This document shows positions 16,993 to 26,800 of a stretch of 64,000 bases of DNA, one piece after another; position 1 is the first letter of the stretch; every line of letters begins with the position of its first letter. Source of the stretch: Pseudomonas saxonica (GTDB lineage Bacteria > Pseudomonadota > Gammaproteobacteria > Pseudomonadales > Pseudomonadaceae); NCBI RefSeq assembly GCF_007858365.1, contig NZ_VFIO01000009.1:62001-126000 (forward strand), written 5' to 3'. The notes beneath the pieces are model-generated. The model worked only from the letters and a program-made list of their open reading frames with translations. It did no database searches and was not told the origin of the DNA. The translations under genes were made by a program, and so were the position numbers.

Positions 16993-17456
16993 TATCCGGG
17001 TGGTCGTCGTTGCGGATTTGATCCAGTTGTTCGTCCGTAAACTTTGTTCACAGTTCCGGGGCGGCTTCGCCGGCAGGTATGAAGTCTCAAAGATCGCAAT
17101 TTCCTGCCGCAGTGTCCAAGTGCGGATGCAGGGTTTTGAAGACATCGATTTGCATTGCGCAGAACACCGTCCGGTCGCTGATAGTTAACTCATCTTCCGG
17201 CACGACGTTCAGTCAGCACTGCGGCGGTTGGAAGCTAGTCCCCTCATAATGTAAGTAACAAGGCAGTGCGTGCCTCTGGGCGCTCTTAGAGATATAGAGC
17301 GGTTATCAGCGCACCTGTACGTCGTGCATAGCAATTTGAGGGTCAGACAAACCTGGCTAAAAGTGTGCCTCGGCCCTGGCAGAACGTGGACTTTCCTTGA
17401 TGACAGCTAACTCAAACTCAGTCATGAACGAAGTATCTTGGAAAAGGGGATGCGCG
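16993..17456. other. Gene-poor stretch with broken coding remnants
   Basis: No intact gene is visible in these 464 bases. On the minus strand two short coding-like stretches remain: one ending at a stop at 17087-17089 (reading EDELTISDRTVFCAMQIDVF and on to NCDL), another near 16985-17043 in a different frame (KFTDEQLDQIRNDDHPDI). They look like pieces of one or more disrupted genes. I found no match I could name. Confidence 0.4.
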
Positions 17457-18332
17457 TCAGTCATTCATCAGCCAGGGGCGCAACTCCTTGAGGTTGGTTG
17501 CCACGATTTGCTGCGCCTCGGGGTTAGTTGCCTGGTTCCTTGGATCGATCTGATAGCGTTGCAATACATACTTCACAAGCGCTCTACGACTGGGCACCAC
17601 CAGTTGGCCATCTGTCATACCAAAATCGGTTTCGATGATTGACTTCTGCGCCGAGTTCAGCCGCCCATCGGCTGCAAAAATGACGGAAATCTCGGTATTC
17701 CAGTCTTCATCCAATTCACGAGTGTTCTGCGATTCTTCGAGCAAGTCCGGCTGCCCCCGCAAGCGGCTGAGAACAAAATCGCGATATTGACCGTTCTTCT
17801 CGCAATACGCCCGCACGTGCCAGCGCATCCCGGTATAGACCAATGTATGAGGGGCTATCAGGCGGACCTCCACATTTGGAGTGTTCAGCGACACATACTC
17901 GGTTTCCAGGCGCAGGCCATCGCGACAGGCCTTGAGCAATGGGCGCAGGATTTCTGGTCGAATCGGGCGATCCGGAACCTCCAGCACCTTTGTGTGGGCG
18001 TAGGCCAGAGCGAGCCCATCAATATGCGGGGCCCGTTCATTGTTCTGGTACAACAGGTGTAAATAAGCGCTGGCACTGTCATCAATGAACAGCGGAGCGA
18101 ACGTATTACTCGGCACATAACCTTTTATTTTTTTGTCATATGTAAGATTTTTAGGCGCATGTTCTGTGATGTAGGTATTGATGTCCTTGGATGCCTGCTG
18201 ACGGCTGATGCCGAAGCTCTGCATCAAATGCCCCGTGGTTAAACGGCCTTCCCACCAGGCGACCGTCTCAATTAAACGATAGCGAAGTGCCAAGTCCCAG
18301 CGTACCTGTTCGATGGACTGTTTGCGTTTCAT
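17457..18332 (-). CDS. WYL-domain transcriptional regulator, BrxR/CapW-like
   Basis: A 291-residue regulator. Residues 1 to about 75 form a winged helix-turn-helix (LRYRLIETVAWWEGRLTTGH, then HLMQSFGISRQQASKDINTY). The middle WYL domain (about 125-200) has the ligand-facing motif RWHVRAYCEKNGQYRDFVLSR. The C-terminal ~75 residues fit the WCX extension (ISVIFAADGRLNSAQKSI, ending LKELRPWL). This order and length (about 290) are those of BrxR and CapW, dimeric repressors often found at the head of BREX, CBASS and other anti-phage loci. No such defence system is adjacent here; the divergent gene is a small membrane protein. The family placement is by domain order and motif, so it is firm for WYL and less so for BrxR/CapW. 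Confidence 0.82.
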   Translation of the reverse strand: MKRKQSIEQVRWDLALRYRLIETVAWWEGRLTTGHLMQSFGISRQQASKDINTYITEHAPKNLTYDKKIKGYVPSNTFAPLFIDDSASAYLHLLYQNNERAPHIDGLALAYAHTKVLEVPDRPIRPEILRPLLKACRDGLRLETEYVSLNTPNVEVRLIAPHTLVYTGMRWHVRAYCEKNGQYRDFVLSRLRGQPDLLEESQNTRELDEDWNTEISVIFAADGRLNSAQKSIIETDFGMTDGQLVVPSRRALVKYVLQRYQIDPRNQATNPEAQQIVATNLKELRPWLMND

Positions 18333-18368
18333 AACCTCTCCATGTGCGCGAATACTTTACCTGTATAA

Positions 18369-18383
18369 GTCTACATTCTAGAC
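18369..18383. promoter_or_regulatory. Candidate operator of the WYL regulator
   Basis: GTCTACATTCTAGAC is an inverted repeat with 5-bp arms and a 5-base gap. It lies 37 bases from the WYL gene start and in front of the divergent small gene. Direct repeats of ACCTGT flank it (about 18359 and 18383). BrxR-type regulators bind such dyads in their own promoter. Confidence 0.45.
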
Positions 18384-18456
18384 CTGTCGTTAAATACTAC
18401 ATATCGTGTGAGCGTCTTTAAAAGAATTGAATTCACGAAAGGAAGGGGCGAAGAAT

Positions 18457-18705
18457 ATGTCCGAAGTGGTATCGACAGGGGCAATCGTAATGATGGGGGG
18501 CATCTTGCTGGTGCTCGTGCATCAGGGATTGAGAGTGCGCGAAATCTGGCAAATGGCGATCGCTTGCCGAAAAGATGCTCGCTGGGCGCGTATTTGGGAG
18601 GCAGAGAACCGAGAATTGCGTTCGACGTTACGCGCTGAAAAAGCCAACACTCAGCAGTTGCAAAAAAAGCTGATGAGATTGCAGGAGCTGATTCCGGCTG
18701 AGTGA
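18457..18705 (+). CDS. Small single-pass membrane protein with coiled-coil tail
   Basis: An 82-residue protein with an N-terminal hydrophobic helix at about 5-24 (VSTGAIVMMGGILLVLVHQG) and a charged helical tail with coiled-coil character (ENRELRSTLRAEKANTQQLQ). ATG 18457 follows GGAAGGGGCGAAG; an earlier in-frame ATG lacks a ribosome site. It diverges from the WYL regulator and would be its nearest target. I do not recognise the family; the topology resembles small phage-lysis or membrane-scaffold proteins only in a general way. Confidence 0.6.
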   Translation: MSEVVSTGAIVMMGGILLVLVHQGLRVREIWQMAIACRKDARWARIWEAENRELRSTLRAEKANTQQLQKKLMRLQELIPAE

Positions 18706-18926
18706 CAAGGGAGTGCATCCGCAACGGCTTGAGCGGATGCAAAACTGCTGGCACGGGGCTTTCGGTTACGTGGTAGGCGCTTTCTTGTAGCGCAACGCGC
18801 ATCGCGGGCGAATCACTGAAATATGAATCGCCCGTCAATCGACCTGACGCGTTACAGGTTGCCTAAAATGCAGAAAAACCACTATAGCCTTTGAGGGGCA
18901 TTGATGAATGTGGGTTCACGTTACTA

Positions 18927-19265
18927 TTACGAGAACCACTGTTTAAGTTTTTGTTTTGCCTCTGCCACATGCGTATCTTTAATGTGGCTCGCGGTTGCGG
19001 CTAATGCTGCGCACAAAATACCAATGTCGTCGGTGAATCCTACAATTGGAGTGATGTCCGGGATGGCGTCAATTGGCGAGATGAAATATCCGAGCGCTCC
19101 ATAAATAGTTGTTTTCGCCCACATTGGTGTATCTGCATCAATCGCCGCATAATACATTTTTAGGGCGGGTTCGAGGGCAGTTTCGCCTGCTGATTTCGCA
19201 TATTTAGTGACCTTTTTCCAGAAAGAGTCATCCGTGAATTTTTTTTCAAATGGGTTAGTTGACAC
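18927..19265 (-). CDS. YkvA-family (DUF1232) membrane protein
   Basis: A 112-residue protein. The C-terminal half matches the YkvA/DUF1232 pattern: a first hydrophobic stretch, the conserved GYFISPIDAIPDITP turn, then FTDDIGILCAALAAT. The function of this family is unknown. I chose GTG 19265, which has AAGGAG ten bases upstream; the longer frame to 19310 has no ribosome site. It lies in A+T-richer DNA between the WYL locus and pel, with no gene close enough to suggest a partner. Confidence 0.8.
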   Translation of the reverse strand: MSTNPFEKKFTDDSFWKKVTKYAKSAGETALEPALKMYYAAIDADTPMWAKTTIYGALGYFISPIDAIPDITPIVGFTDDIGILCAALAATASHIKDTHVAEAKQKLKQWFS

Positions 19266-20001
19266 GTATGCATCACTCCTTATTGTGATTGTGCAAAATC
19301 GATTCACCAAGATTGCAAACGCTGGTATGGAAAAAACTGCTCTACACGGCTTGCTAGAACTAAGCCTTCAACGCATCATTCGTGTGGTAGTGGCATTTCG
19401 ATATCGGCTATGAACGTTAAAGCTTTAGCGTACTGGCGGGAATTGTGAGTAAGATCGTTGATATCCATATTTTTAGCTCTAACTAATGCTCAAACATTGT
19501 TGGTAGCAACCAGTGCGGTTTATGAAACTGTGTAGGGCAGGATGCGTCCAATGAGAAAGTACGGCTGTTAATTCACAGCTTTCTGAGCATTGGAATTATT
19601 GGGTAATGCATATCGATTAGATCAAGTCATCGATAGTTGCAGTGGACTTAATGCAAGTAGCGGGACTGTTTTATAGCGATAAAAGTGGTAGCAATAATCA
19701 ATATATTTTGGCGTCAAAAAATCGACGCGTGTTCAGGTTTTGAACCGTACGGCGGTTATTTCGACAAGCTATTGACAGTTTCTTCTTGGTCTCACATGAT
19801 TTGTGGGAGTTTAGTGGCCTACAGCCATCAATCCTATTTCCATATAGTCAGATTTTCTCTAGTGTTTCGGCCTGTTCAATTGGCCTGATGGCCGTATTAG
19901 AGCGATATGCGTTCACCCCCCCTAAGGCTTAACAACAATCTAACATAGCCACTGCCAGCGGATTTTTACGACAGTATCCGCTGATACTTCAGGACAAACT
20001 A
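19266..20001. other. A+T-rich gene-poor region upstream of pel
   Basis: In these 736 bases I see no convincing gene on either strand. The base composition is visibly lower in G+C than the flanking genes. It must hold the pel promoter. One weak candidate FleQ-type site is GACAAGCTATTGAC (19763-19776), with one half-site (ATTGAC) matching the consensus exactly; FleQ controls pel in P. aeruginosa. Confidence 0.4.
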
Positions 20002-20934
20002 ATGCTTGATAGACGAATTCTGGTCACCGGCGGTGCGGGTTTTATTGGTTCTCACCTCGTTGAAGCATTGCTAGCCAAAGGCTACAAAGTTGGTGTGCTG
20101 GATAATTTGTCGACCGGTAAGCTAGACAACCTGCCGATGGGTAACGCCAATTTAAAGTTGATTGTTGGAGATGTTGCAGACAGCGCGGTTGTCGAAGAGG
20201 CCATGCGCGATTGCAGCGCGGTCGTGCACTTGGCGGCGGTGGCCTCGGTGCAAGCATCAGTGGACGACCCGGTCGCCACCCATCAAAGCAATTTTGTGGG
20301 CACGCTCAACGTCTGCGAACACATGTCGAAAGCCGGGATCAAGCGTGTGGTTTTTGCTTCCAGCGCCGCGATTTACGGCAACAATGGTGAAGGCTCCGCA
20401 ATCGACGAGGACACGCCTAAATCACCATTGACGCCCTATGCCAGCGACAAGTTGTCAAGCGAGTACTATCTGGATTTCTACCGTCGTGAGCATGGTCTTG
20501 AGCCGGTAATCCTGCGTTTTTTCAACATCTTCGGCCCGCGTCAAGATCCCTCTTCCCCGTACTCTGGCGTGATCAGCATCTTCACAGAGCGTGCGAGTTC
20601 GCAAAAGCCTGTGGTGATTTTCGGCGACGGCGAACAAACCCGTGACTTTGTTTACGTCAAAGACGTAGTAAGTATCCTGGTTCAGGCTGTAGAAGCGAGC
20701 GACCCTAAACCCGGCGCCGTGAATGTCGGGCTCAGTCGCTCTACCAGCCTCAATGACTTGATCGCTGAATTGGGAAACGTGATGGGCACGTCTATGGCAG
20801 TGACCAATCATCCGGCACGTCAGGGCGACATCCGCCATTCACGCGCCAACAATACTCGCTTGCTTGACCGCTTCACGCTTGCGGCTCCGACCTCGATTGG
20901 CGAAGGTTTAGCACAGCTTTTACGCAGTTTGTAA
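20002..20934 (+). CDS. pelX: UDP-N-acetylglucosamine C4-epimerase PelX
   Basis: A 310-residue short-chain dehydrogenase/epimerase. The NAD-binding glycine motif is GGAGFIG (residues 10-16). The catalytic set is Ser120/121 with Y146-x3-K150 (YASDK). RFFNIFGPRQDP and GDGEQTRDFVYVKDV are typical of UDP-hexose C4-epimerases. An epimerase in this position directly before pelA is PelX of pseudomonads such as P. protegens. There it makes UDP-GalNAc from UDP-GlcNAc, the precursor for the GalNAc-rich Pel polymer. It stands 64 bases before pelA on the same strand. A general galE-like role is the alternative; the pel context favours PelX. Confidence 0.88.
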   Translation: MLDRRILVTGGAGFIGSHLVEALLAKGYKVGVLDNLSTGKLDNLPMGNANLKLIVGDVADSAVVEEAMRDCSAVVHLAAVASVQASVDDPVATHQSNFVGTLNVCEHMSKAGIKRVVFASSAAIYGNNGEGSAIDEDTPKSPLTPYASDKLSSEYYLDFYRREHGLEPVILRFFNIFGPRQDPSSPYSGVISIFTERASSQKPVVIFGDGEQTRDFVYVKDVVSILVQAVEASDPKPGAVNVGLSRSTSLNDLIAELGNVMGTSMAVTNHPARQGDIRHSRANNTRLLDRFTLAAPTSIGEGLAQLLRSL

Positions 20935-20998
20935 CCCCGCTAATTTCACACTTCCAGTGTGCGGGTAGTCCCGCTTCGGTTCCTATCAAGAGTGAGTT

Positions 20999-23812
20999 AT
21001 GGAATTTTTTTTTCGCAGGACGCGTATGCGCTCGGCCGCTAAACGGCTGTTAGCTGCATTGGCGCTGATTGTCAGCGTTCCGGCCGTACAGGCTGGATCA
21101 TTACCACAACCTGCCAGCGTGGCTTTTTGGTACGCAGACCAACCTCCGATTCCCGAGTTGGCTCAATTCGACTGGTCAGTGGTCGAGCCGGGGCACATGA
21201 CCCGTGACGACGTCAAAACCCTGCGCAAGTTAGGGAGCCAGCCATTCGCTTACTTGTCCGTAGGCGAATTCAGCGGCACCAAAGCAGACATTGAGCAGGC
21301 TGGCTTGAATAAGGCAGTCAGCCCCGTGCGTAATGACTCATGGGACAGCCAAGTCATGGACCTTTCGGCGCCCGCCTGGCGCGACCATTTATTCGCCGCG
21401 GCCAAGGATCTTGAGGCTCAGGGCTATAGCGGCCTGTTCCTCGATACCCTCGACAGCTTTCAGTTGCTGCCCGAGGCGTCGCGTGAGTCACAGCGTGTCG
21501 CCCTCGCGAGTTTCCTGCGTGAACTGCACCAGCGCGAACCCAAGCTGAAACTGTTTTTCAATCGAGGTTTTGAAGTGCTGCCCGATCTCGACGGGGTAGC
21601 GGCAGCGGTCGCGGTTGAGTCCATTCACGCCGGTTGGGACGCGTCCACCAAGCGCTACCGTCCAGTCTCTGAATCCGATCGTCAATGGCTCGAGACATAT
21701 CTGCAACCCTTGCGTGCCAAAGGCATTCCTTTGGTAGCCATTGACTACCTGCCACCAGAACGTCGTGAAGAAGCGCGCAAGCTGGCCAAGCGTCTGCGTG
21801 AGGAAGGCTTCATCCCTTACATAGGCACGCCTGACCTGAACTCGATGGGCGTCAGCAGCATTGAAGTTCAGCCTCGCCGCATTGCACTGGTTTACGATCC
21901 GCGCGAAGGCGATCTAGCGGATAACGCCGGCCACAGTTTGCTCGGGGGGTTGCTGGAGTACCTGGGGTATCGCGTCGATTACCTGCCCACTACCAGCAAC
22001 ATGCCCAACTACCAGTTCAGTGGTTTGTATGCAGGTGTCGTGACCTGGATGACCAGCGGCCCGCCACAGGCCAGCTCGGCGTTCAACCGCTGGATTGGGC
22101 AGCGACTCGACGAACACGTTCCGGTGGTGTTCTTCGGCGGGTTGCCCATTGAAGACAAAGCTCTGCTCAAGCGTCTGGGTCTAATACGAGATGTGCCTCC
22201 AGGCACTCAAACATTGACCATTACCCATCAGGATAAGACGCTGATCGGTGCGTTTGAAGCACCGGTGATTCCCAAGTCGCGCGACCTGACTGCCGTTTCA
22301 GTGCTGCCAAATGGGCCAACACCAGTATTAACGCTGGCCAACGCTGGGGGACAGGTTTACACCCCCGTGGTGGTGGGCGAGTGGGGTGGACTTGCGCTTG
22401 CCCCTTATATCCTTGAAGTGAACAACGAGCGCAGTCGCTGGATTCTTGATCCATTTGCGTTTCTTCAGGCCAGTTTGCGTCTGCCGGTGCAGCCGCGTCC
22501 GGACACCACCACAGAAAATGGCCGTCGAATCGCAACGGTTCATATTGATGGCGACGGTTTTCCGTCTCGTGCTGAGGTGCGAGGCACCCCCTACGCTGGC
22601 CGGCATACGCTTGAAGACTTCATTAAGCCCAACCCGTTCCTCACCTCGGTATCGATCGTCGAAGGGGAAATTTCGCCGCGCGGCATGTACCCGTATCTGG
22701 CCCGTGAGCTGGAGCCAATCGCCCGTGAAATTTTCGCTAACCCGAAAGTCGAAGTCGCTACCCACACCTTTAGCCATCCGTTTTTCATGCAGCCGGACAA
22801 GGCCAAGAAACGCGAGAATTTTAAACCCGAATACGGCTTGAACATGGCGATACCGGGTTACGACAAAATTGATTTCCGTCGGGAGGTATTCGGCTCCCGA
22901 GACTACATCAATGAAAACCTGACTACCACGGAAAAACCGGTGAAGATGATCTTTTGGCCGGGTGACGCCTTGCCATCTGCGGCGACGTTGAAGCTGGCAT
23001 ACGATGCCGGGCTGAAAAACGTCAATGGCGCCGAGACCATGATGACCAAGGCTAATCCCTCGTTGACCGGTCTGAACCCGCTGCTGCGACCTACCGAAGG
23101 TGGCTTGCAATACTACGCGCCGATCATAAACGAGAACTTGTACACCAATTTGTGGAAAGGCCCGTACTACGGGTTCCATGAAGTGATCGACACCTTTGAA
23201 CTGACGGACAGCCCACGTCGTCTGCGCGGGCTGAACCTCTATTACCACTTTTATTCGAGCACAAAGCAGGCGTCGATCAAGGCGATGCACGACATCTACG
23301 GCTTTATGCGCGAGCAGCATCCTATGTCCATGTGGATGAGCGATTACATCGATCGTCTGCACGGCTTGTACCAGGCCAGTATGGCGCGTACTGCCGACGG
23401 CGCGTGGCAAATACGCGGGATGGACGCACTTCGTACCGTTCGTATTGACCCGCAAATGGGCTGGCCGGATCTATCGCGTTCACAAGGCATTGCCGGTGTG
23501 CGCGATCTGCCCCAAGGCCGTTATGTGCACTTGAGTAGCGACCGCGCGCTGCTGGTTCTGCGACCCGATCGGGACGACAGACCGGCGCTTGAGGAAGCAA
23601 ATTTGCCGTTACTGGAATGGAGCTATCTGGATGATCAGCGTGTGAACTTTTCCTTTGCGGGTCAGTTCGATCTGACCTTCTCAGTACGCTCGGCAAATTC
23701 TTGCAGGGTGGAAGTGGATGGACAGCGTTTTGCAGGCAAGGCATCCGCAGGCTTGTGGACTTTTCAATTACCCATGAAGCAGGTGAGAAATGGTCAGCTC
23801 GTCTGTAATTAA
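20999..23812 (+). CDS. pelA: Pel polysaccharide hydrolase/deacetylase PelA
   Basis: A 937-residue periplasmic enzyme. After a signal peptide (about 1-32) comes the GH166-type endo-alpha-N-acetylgalactosaminidase domain (SVAFWYADQPPIPELAQFDW to about 290; FLDTLDSF). A linker domain follows, then a carbohydrate-esterase deacetylase with the metal motif D517/D519 (HIDGDGF) and H589-x3-H593 (THTFSH), and a C-terminal beta domain. It trims and partly deacetylates Pel, giving it positive charge. A run of nine T occupies codons 3-5 after the ATG at 20999. A second in-frame ATG at 21026 has AGGA five to six bases upstream and may be the real start, giving 928 residues. The 3' end overlaps pelB by 23 bases. 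Confidence 0.95.
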   Translation: MEFFFRRTRMRSAAKRLLAALALIVSVPAVQAGSLPQPASVAFWYADQPPIPELAQFDWSVVEPGHMTRDDVKTLRKLGSQPFAYLSVGEFSGTKADIEQAGLNKAVSPVRNDSWDSQVMDLSAPAWRDHLFAAAKDLEAQGYSGLFLDTLDSFQLLPEASRESQRVALASFLRELHQREPKLKLFFNRGFEVLPDLDGVAAAVAVESIHAGWDASTKRYRPVSESDRQWLETYLQPLRAKGIPLVAIDYLPPERREEARKLAKRLREEGFIPYIGTPDLNSMGVSSIEVQPRRIALVYDPREGDLADNAGHSLLGGLLEYLGYRVDYLPTTSNMPNYQFSGLYAGVVTWMTSGPPQASSAFNRWIGQRLDEHVPVVFFGGLPIEDKALLKRLGLIRDVPPGTQTLTITHQDKTLIGAFEAPVIPKSRDLTAVSVLPNGPTPVLTLANAGGQVYTPVVVGEWGGLALAPYILEVNNERSRWILDPFAFLQASLRLPVQPRPDTTTENGRRIATVHIDGDGFPSRAEVRGTPYAGRHTLEDFIKPNPFLTSVSIVEGEISPRGMYPYLARELEPIAREIFANPKVEVATHTFSHPFFMQPDKAKKRENFKPEYGLNMAIPGYDKIDFRREVFGSRDYINENLTTTEKPVKMIFWPGDALPSAATLKLAYDAGLKNVNGAETMMTKANPSLTGLNPLLRPTEGGLQYYAPIINENLYTNLWKGPYYGFHEVIDTFELTDSPRRLRGLNLYYHFYSSTKQASIKAMHDIYGFMREQHPMSMWMSDYIDRLHGLYQASMARTADGAWQIRGMDALRTVRIDPQMGWPDLSRSQGIAGVRDLPQGRYVHLSSDRALLVLRPDRDDRPALEEANLPLLEWSYLDDQRVNFSFAGQFDLTFSVRSANSCRVEVDGQRFAGKASAGLWTFQLPMKQVRNGQLVCN

Positions 23813-26800
23813 AAATAGCCGCCTGCTCAACCCTTGGGCGTTGGCAGTGGTGGCGGTGGCGGTAGGCGGCCTGCTTTGGGCGACGTTCCAGCGCGAAGAA
23901 GTGTTCCATCCCGATGGCCGTGAGCCGGATGCAGTCTCGGCCAACTATGCAGAGTTGCTATTGGCAGCCCACCCGGATGACGATCATTTGCGTATACAGC
24001 TGGTCGACCTGCTGATTCGTTTGGGTGAATACACCAAGGCACGCCAATATTTGGAGGCCTGGCCGAAACCGCAGCCGGAAACCCAGGCTTACTACAGGCT
24101 TGAACTGGCCTCATTGGTCGCGGAAAAAAGCAACGATCTGATTGCTCAGCAAGCGTTGGTGGATCGTTTGAACAGCGTCGACTATCGCAAGCTGCCTGTC
24201 CCCCTGTTGCAAAAGCTGGCGAAACTAGCGCTAGTTTTACAAGCTCCGGCGTTTGCCGCCGGTGTTTACGAAGAGATTGCAGGCCGCGATCCCAAGTTGC
24301 ATAACGATTCACTCGAAGCGGCCGCACAGTGGTACATGGCGAGCGAGCAACCGGGACGTGCTGCGCAGATCTATTTGCAGCTCAGACGTGACAGTCAAGA
24401 TGCAGCCGAGCGGCGCAAATACGCGCAAATGGCGTTCAATGGCCTGTTGTCTGCAGGTCGAGAGGACGATGCCGCCCAAGTGCTGTCAGATGAGTTGACT
24501 CTGCTCAATAACCCGCAAACAGATGCGGCTTGGTTGGAGCAGGGTGTCGATGTCGCGGTGGCGAGCAAGCATTTCGCTCTGGCGCAGCGCGTACTCAATC
24601 AATGGCGAGTGCTGCAGCCTGACAATCCACATGTCGCGTTGAAAGATTTCCACATGCGCCTGGCCATTGGCGATCTCGCTGGAGCCTGGGAAACCGGTCA
24701 GCAGCTAGTGGTTGATCACCCCAACGATCAGGCGCTGCTCGAGCAAATGGCTCATCTCGGTGAGTGGCAAGGCAATAACCAGGTGGCACTGGATTACTGG
24801 ATTCAACTGCTGGGGCTGAAAGAAGAGCCGGCGATTCGCGAACACGCTTGGCGTCTGGCGAGTCAGCAGTTCGACTTTGAACGATCGATTCCGTTGCTGG
24901 GTGACATCATGCACCAGCGAATGCTCACCGATGTCGAGCTTGATGCGCTGATTTACGGTCATGAATCGCGCGGCACGCCCGTCGAGGCCCAAGCCTGGCT
25001 GCGTGCCTACCTGCACAAATACCCGATGCATCGTCTGGCATGGTCACGCCTGTTGCAGAGCCTTGAAAATACCGGGCAGTTCGCGGCCAAGGCAGAGGTT
25101 TATCAGAATCTTTCGAAACGTTTCAAACTGACCTCCACTGAGCAGGTCGATTGGGCTAACACCTATCTGAAACTCTTTGATAACGAAGCGGCATGGGGTG
25201 TTGTGCAAGCGGCCGACGAACACATTGTTGACTCAGATTACTGGCGCGCTAGGGCCTCTCTGGCGTGGGACTTGGAACGCGATGAAGACTTGCGCGTGTC
25301 CCTGGAAAAAATGCTCGCCCTCGACGGCAAGTTGACCAGTGGCGACGAGAACCAACTCATCACGCTTTATCGCGTCAGCGATCCTCAACGAGCTTTGGCT
25401 TTGATGGTTGCCAGTTGGAAGCATGGCAAAGATCCGCAACGTCTGGTCGAAGCGTTGCAGCAAGCGCAGGAGTTGCAGGACTGGCCACAAGTAGTTGCGT
25501 TGCTTAAGGATGCCGAACAGTACCCGAACGCCTATGAACAGTCGCAAGTTCTGGCCATACGCGGCGAGTTGGCCGCCCACGAAGGGCAGGGCGAAGAGGC
25601 CGAGCGCCTATATTTACTGGGCTTGGAGCGTTTCCCGGACGACAACCTGTTCCGCGAGCGTCTGGTCTGGCTTTACATCGATCAGGCCAATATCGGCAAA
25701 CTCAAACCATTGCTCACACAATGGCGTGCGCAGGCGCGTGAAGACCGTCTTTTGTGGCTGCCGTTCGCCAGTGCCAGCCAGATGCTTGGCCTCGAAAGCG
25801 AAGGGTTGGCCTGGTACCGGATGTACCTCAAGAGCAGTCCGAACGACTGGCTTGTGCAGGCTGCCTATGCCGATGCACTCGAAAGCGCCGGGTATCTGGA
25901 CGCCGCTCAGCGTCTGCGCTTGAAATTGTTGCGCAGCCCTGAGGGTGAAAACATTCAGCCGTCGTCCCAGCGTTACGCGACCTGGTTACGTCTGATGGCG
26001 AGCAGCTACTCACCCGGCAAAGCGCTGCGAGAAGTGTCGAAGTGGCAGGACGGTTCGCCGGCCATGCTTAATCTGTGGTTTGGGCGTTTGCTGGCGAGTC
26101 TCGATGCAACAAATCAGCAATCGCAGAAAGACCAGTGGCTGGAGTGGGCGCGCGGTCAGGGCCTGAAGATCGAGCGCTACGAGCAGATCCAAGAGGCCTT
26201 GCGCAGTCGCAACAATCAGCAGATCGAAACCTTGTTGGCCAGTAGTGATCTGAATCCGGCGCAGCGTGCGCAGGCGCTCAGCCGTCTGGGACGTCTGGGT
26301 GAGGCGCTTGACCTCAGCTTGTCCGAGCTCGGCGATAATCAGCCATTGGCGGTGCGCGAGCAATTGCGGCTTCAAGCGGTGGAAATCCATGAAGCGACAC
26401 CACAAGGCGCTCAGTTGTCTTGGCATGAACAAGATTACGGCGGTCTCGATTTTAGCGGGCCAGGCATTCAGATCGCCCATAACTTGGGTGACAGGTGGTA
26501 TGCCAATCTGGACGTGGAGCAAGGAAATTACAGTGGTGACACCATTGAGTCCTCGCGCATTGGCGAAGAGCGTAATGCTGCGCTGACCCTGCAACGCTCG
26601 GTGGAAAACGGCAGCTATAAACTATTCGCCGATACCAGTCAGCGCAAAGACGATGACCGCAATGGTTTAGGCATTTCCCGCAGCTGGCAATTGACCCCAA
26701 GTCATGTCATCGAGCTCGGTTTTGATTGGCACCGCAAGAGTGAGGAAAGCGGTCTGATGCGCGCGTTCGGCCAGCACGACGCGGTGTGGGTTGGCGGACG

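Noticed and set aside
19685..19888. 67-codon open frame in the A+T-rich region before pel
   Set aside because: No ribosome site and no recognisable features; A+T-rich spacer is the simpler reading.
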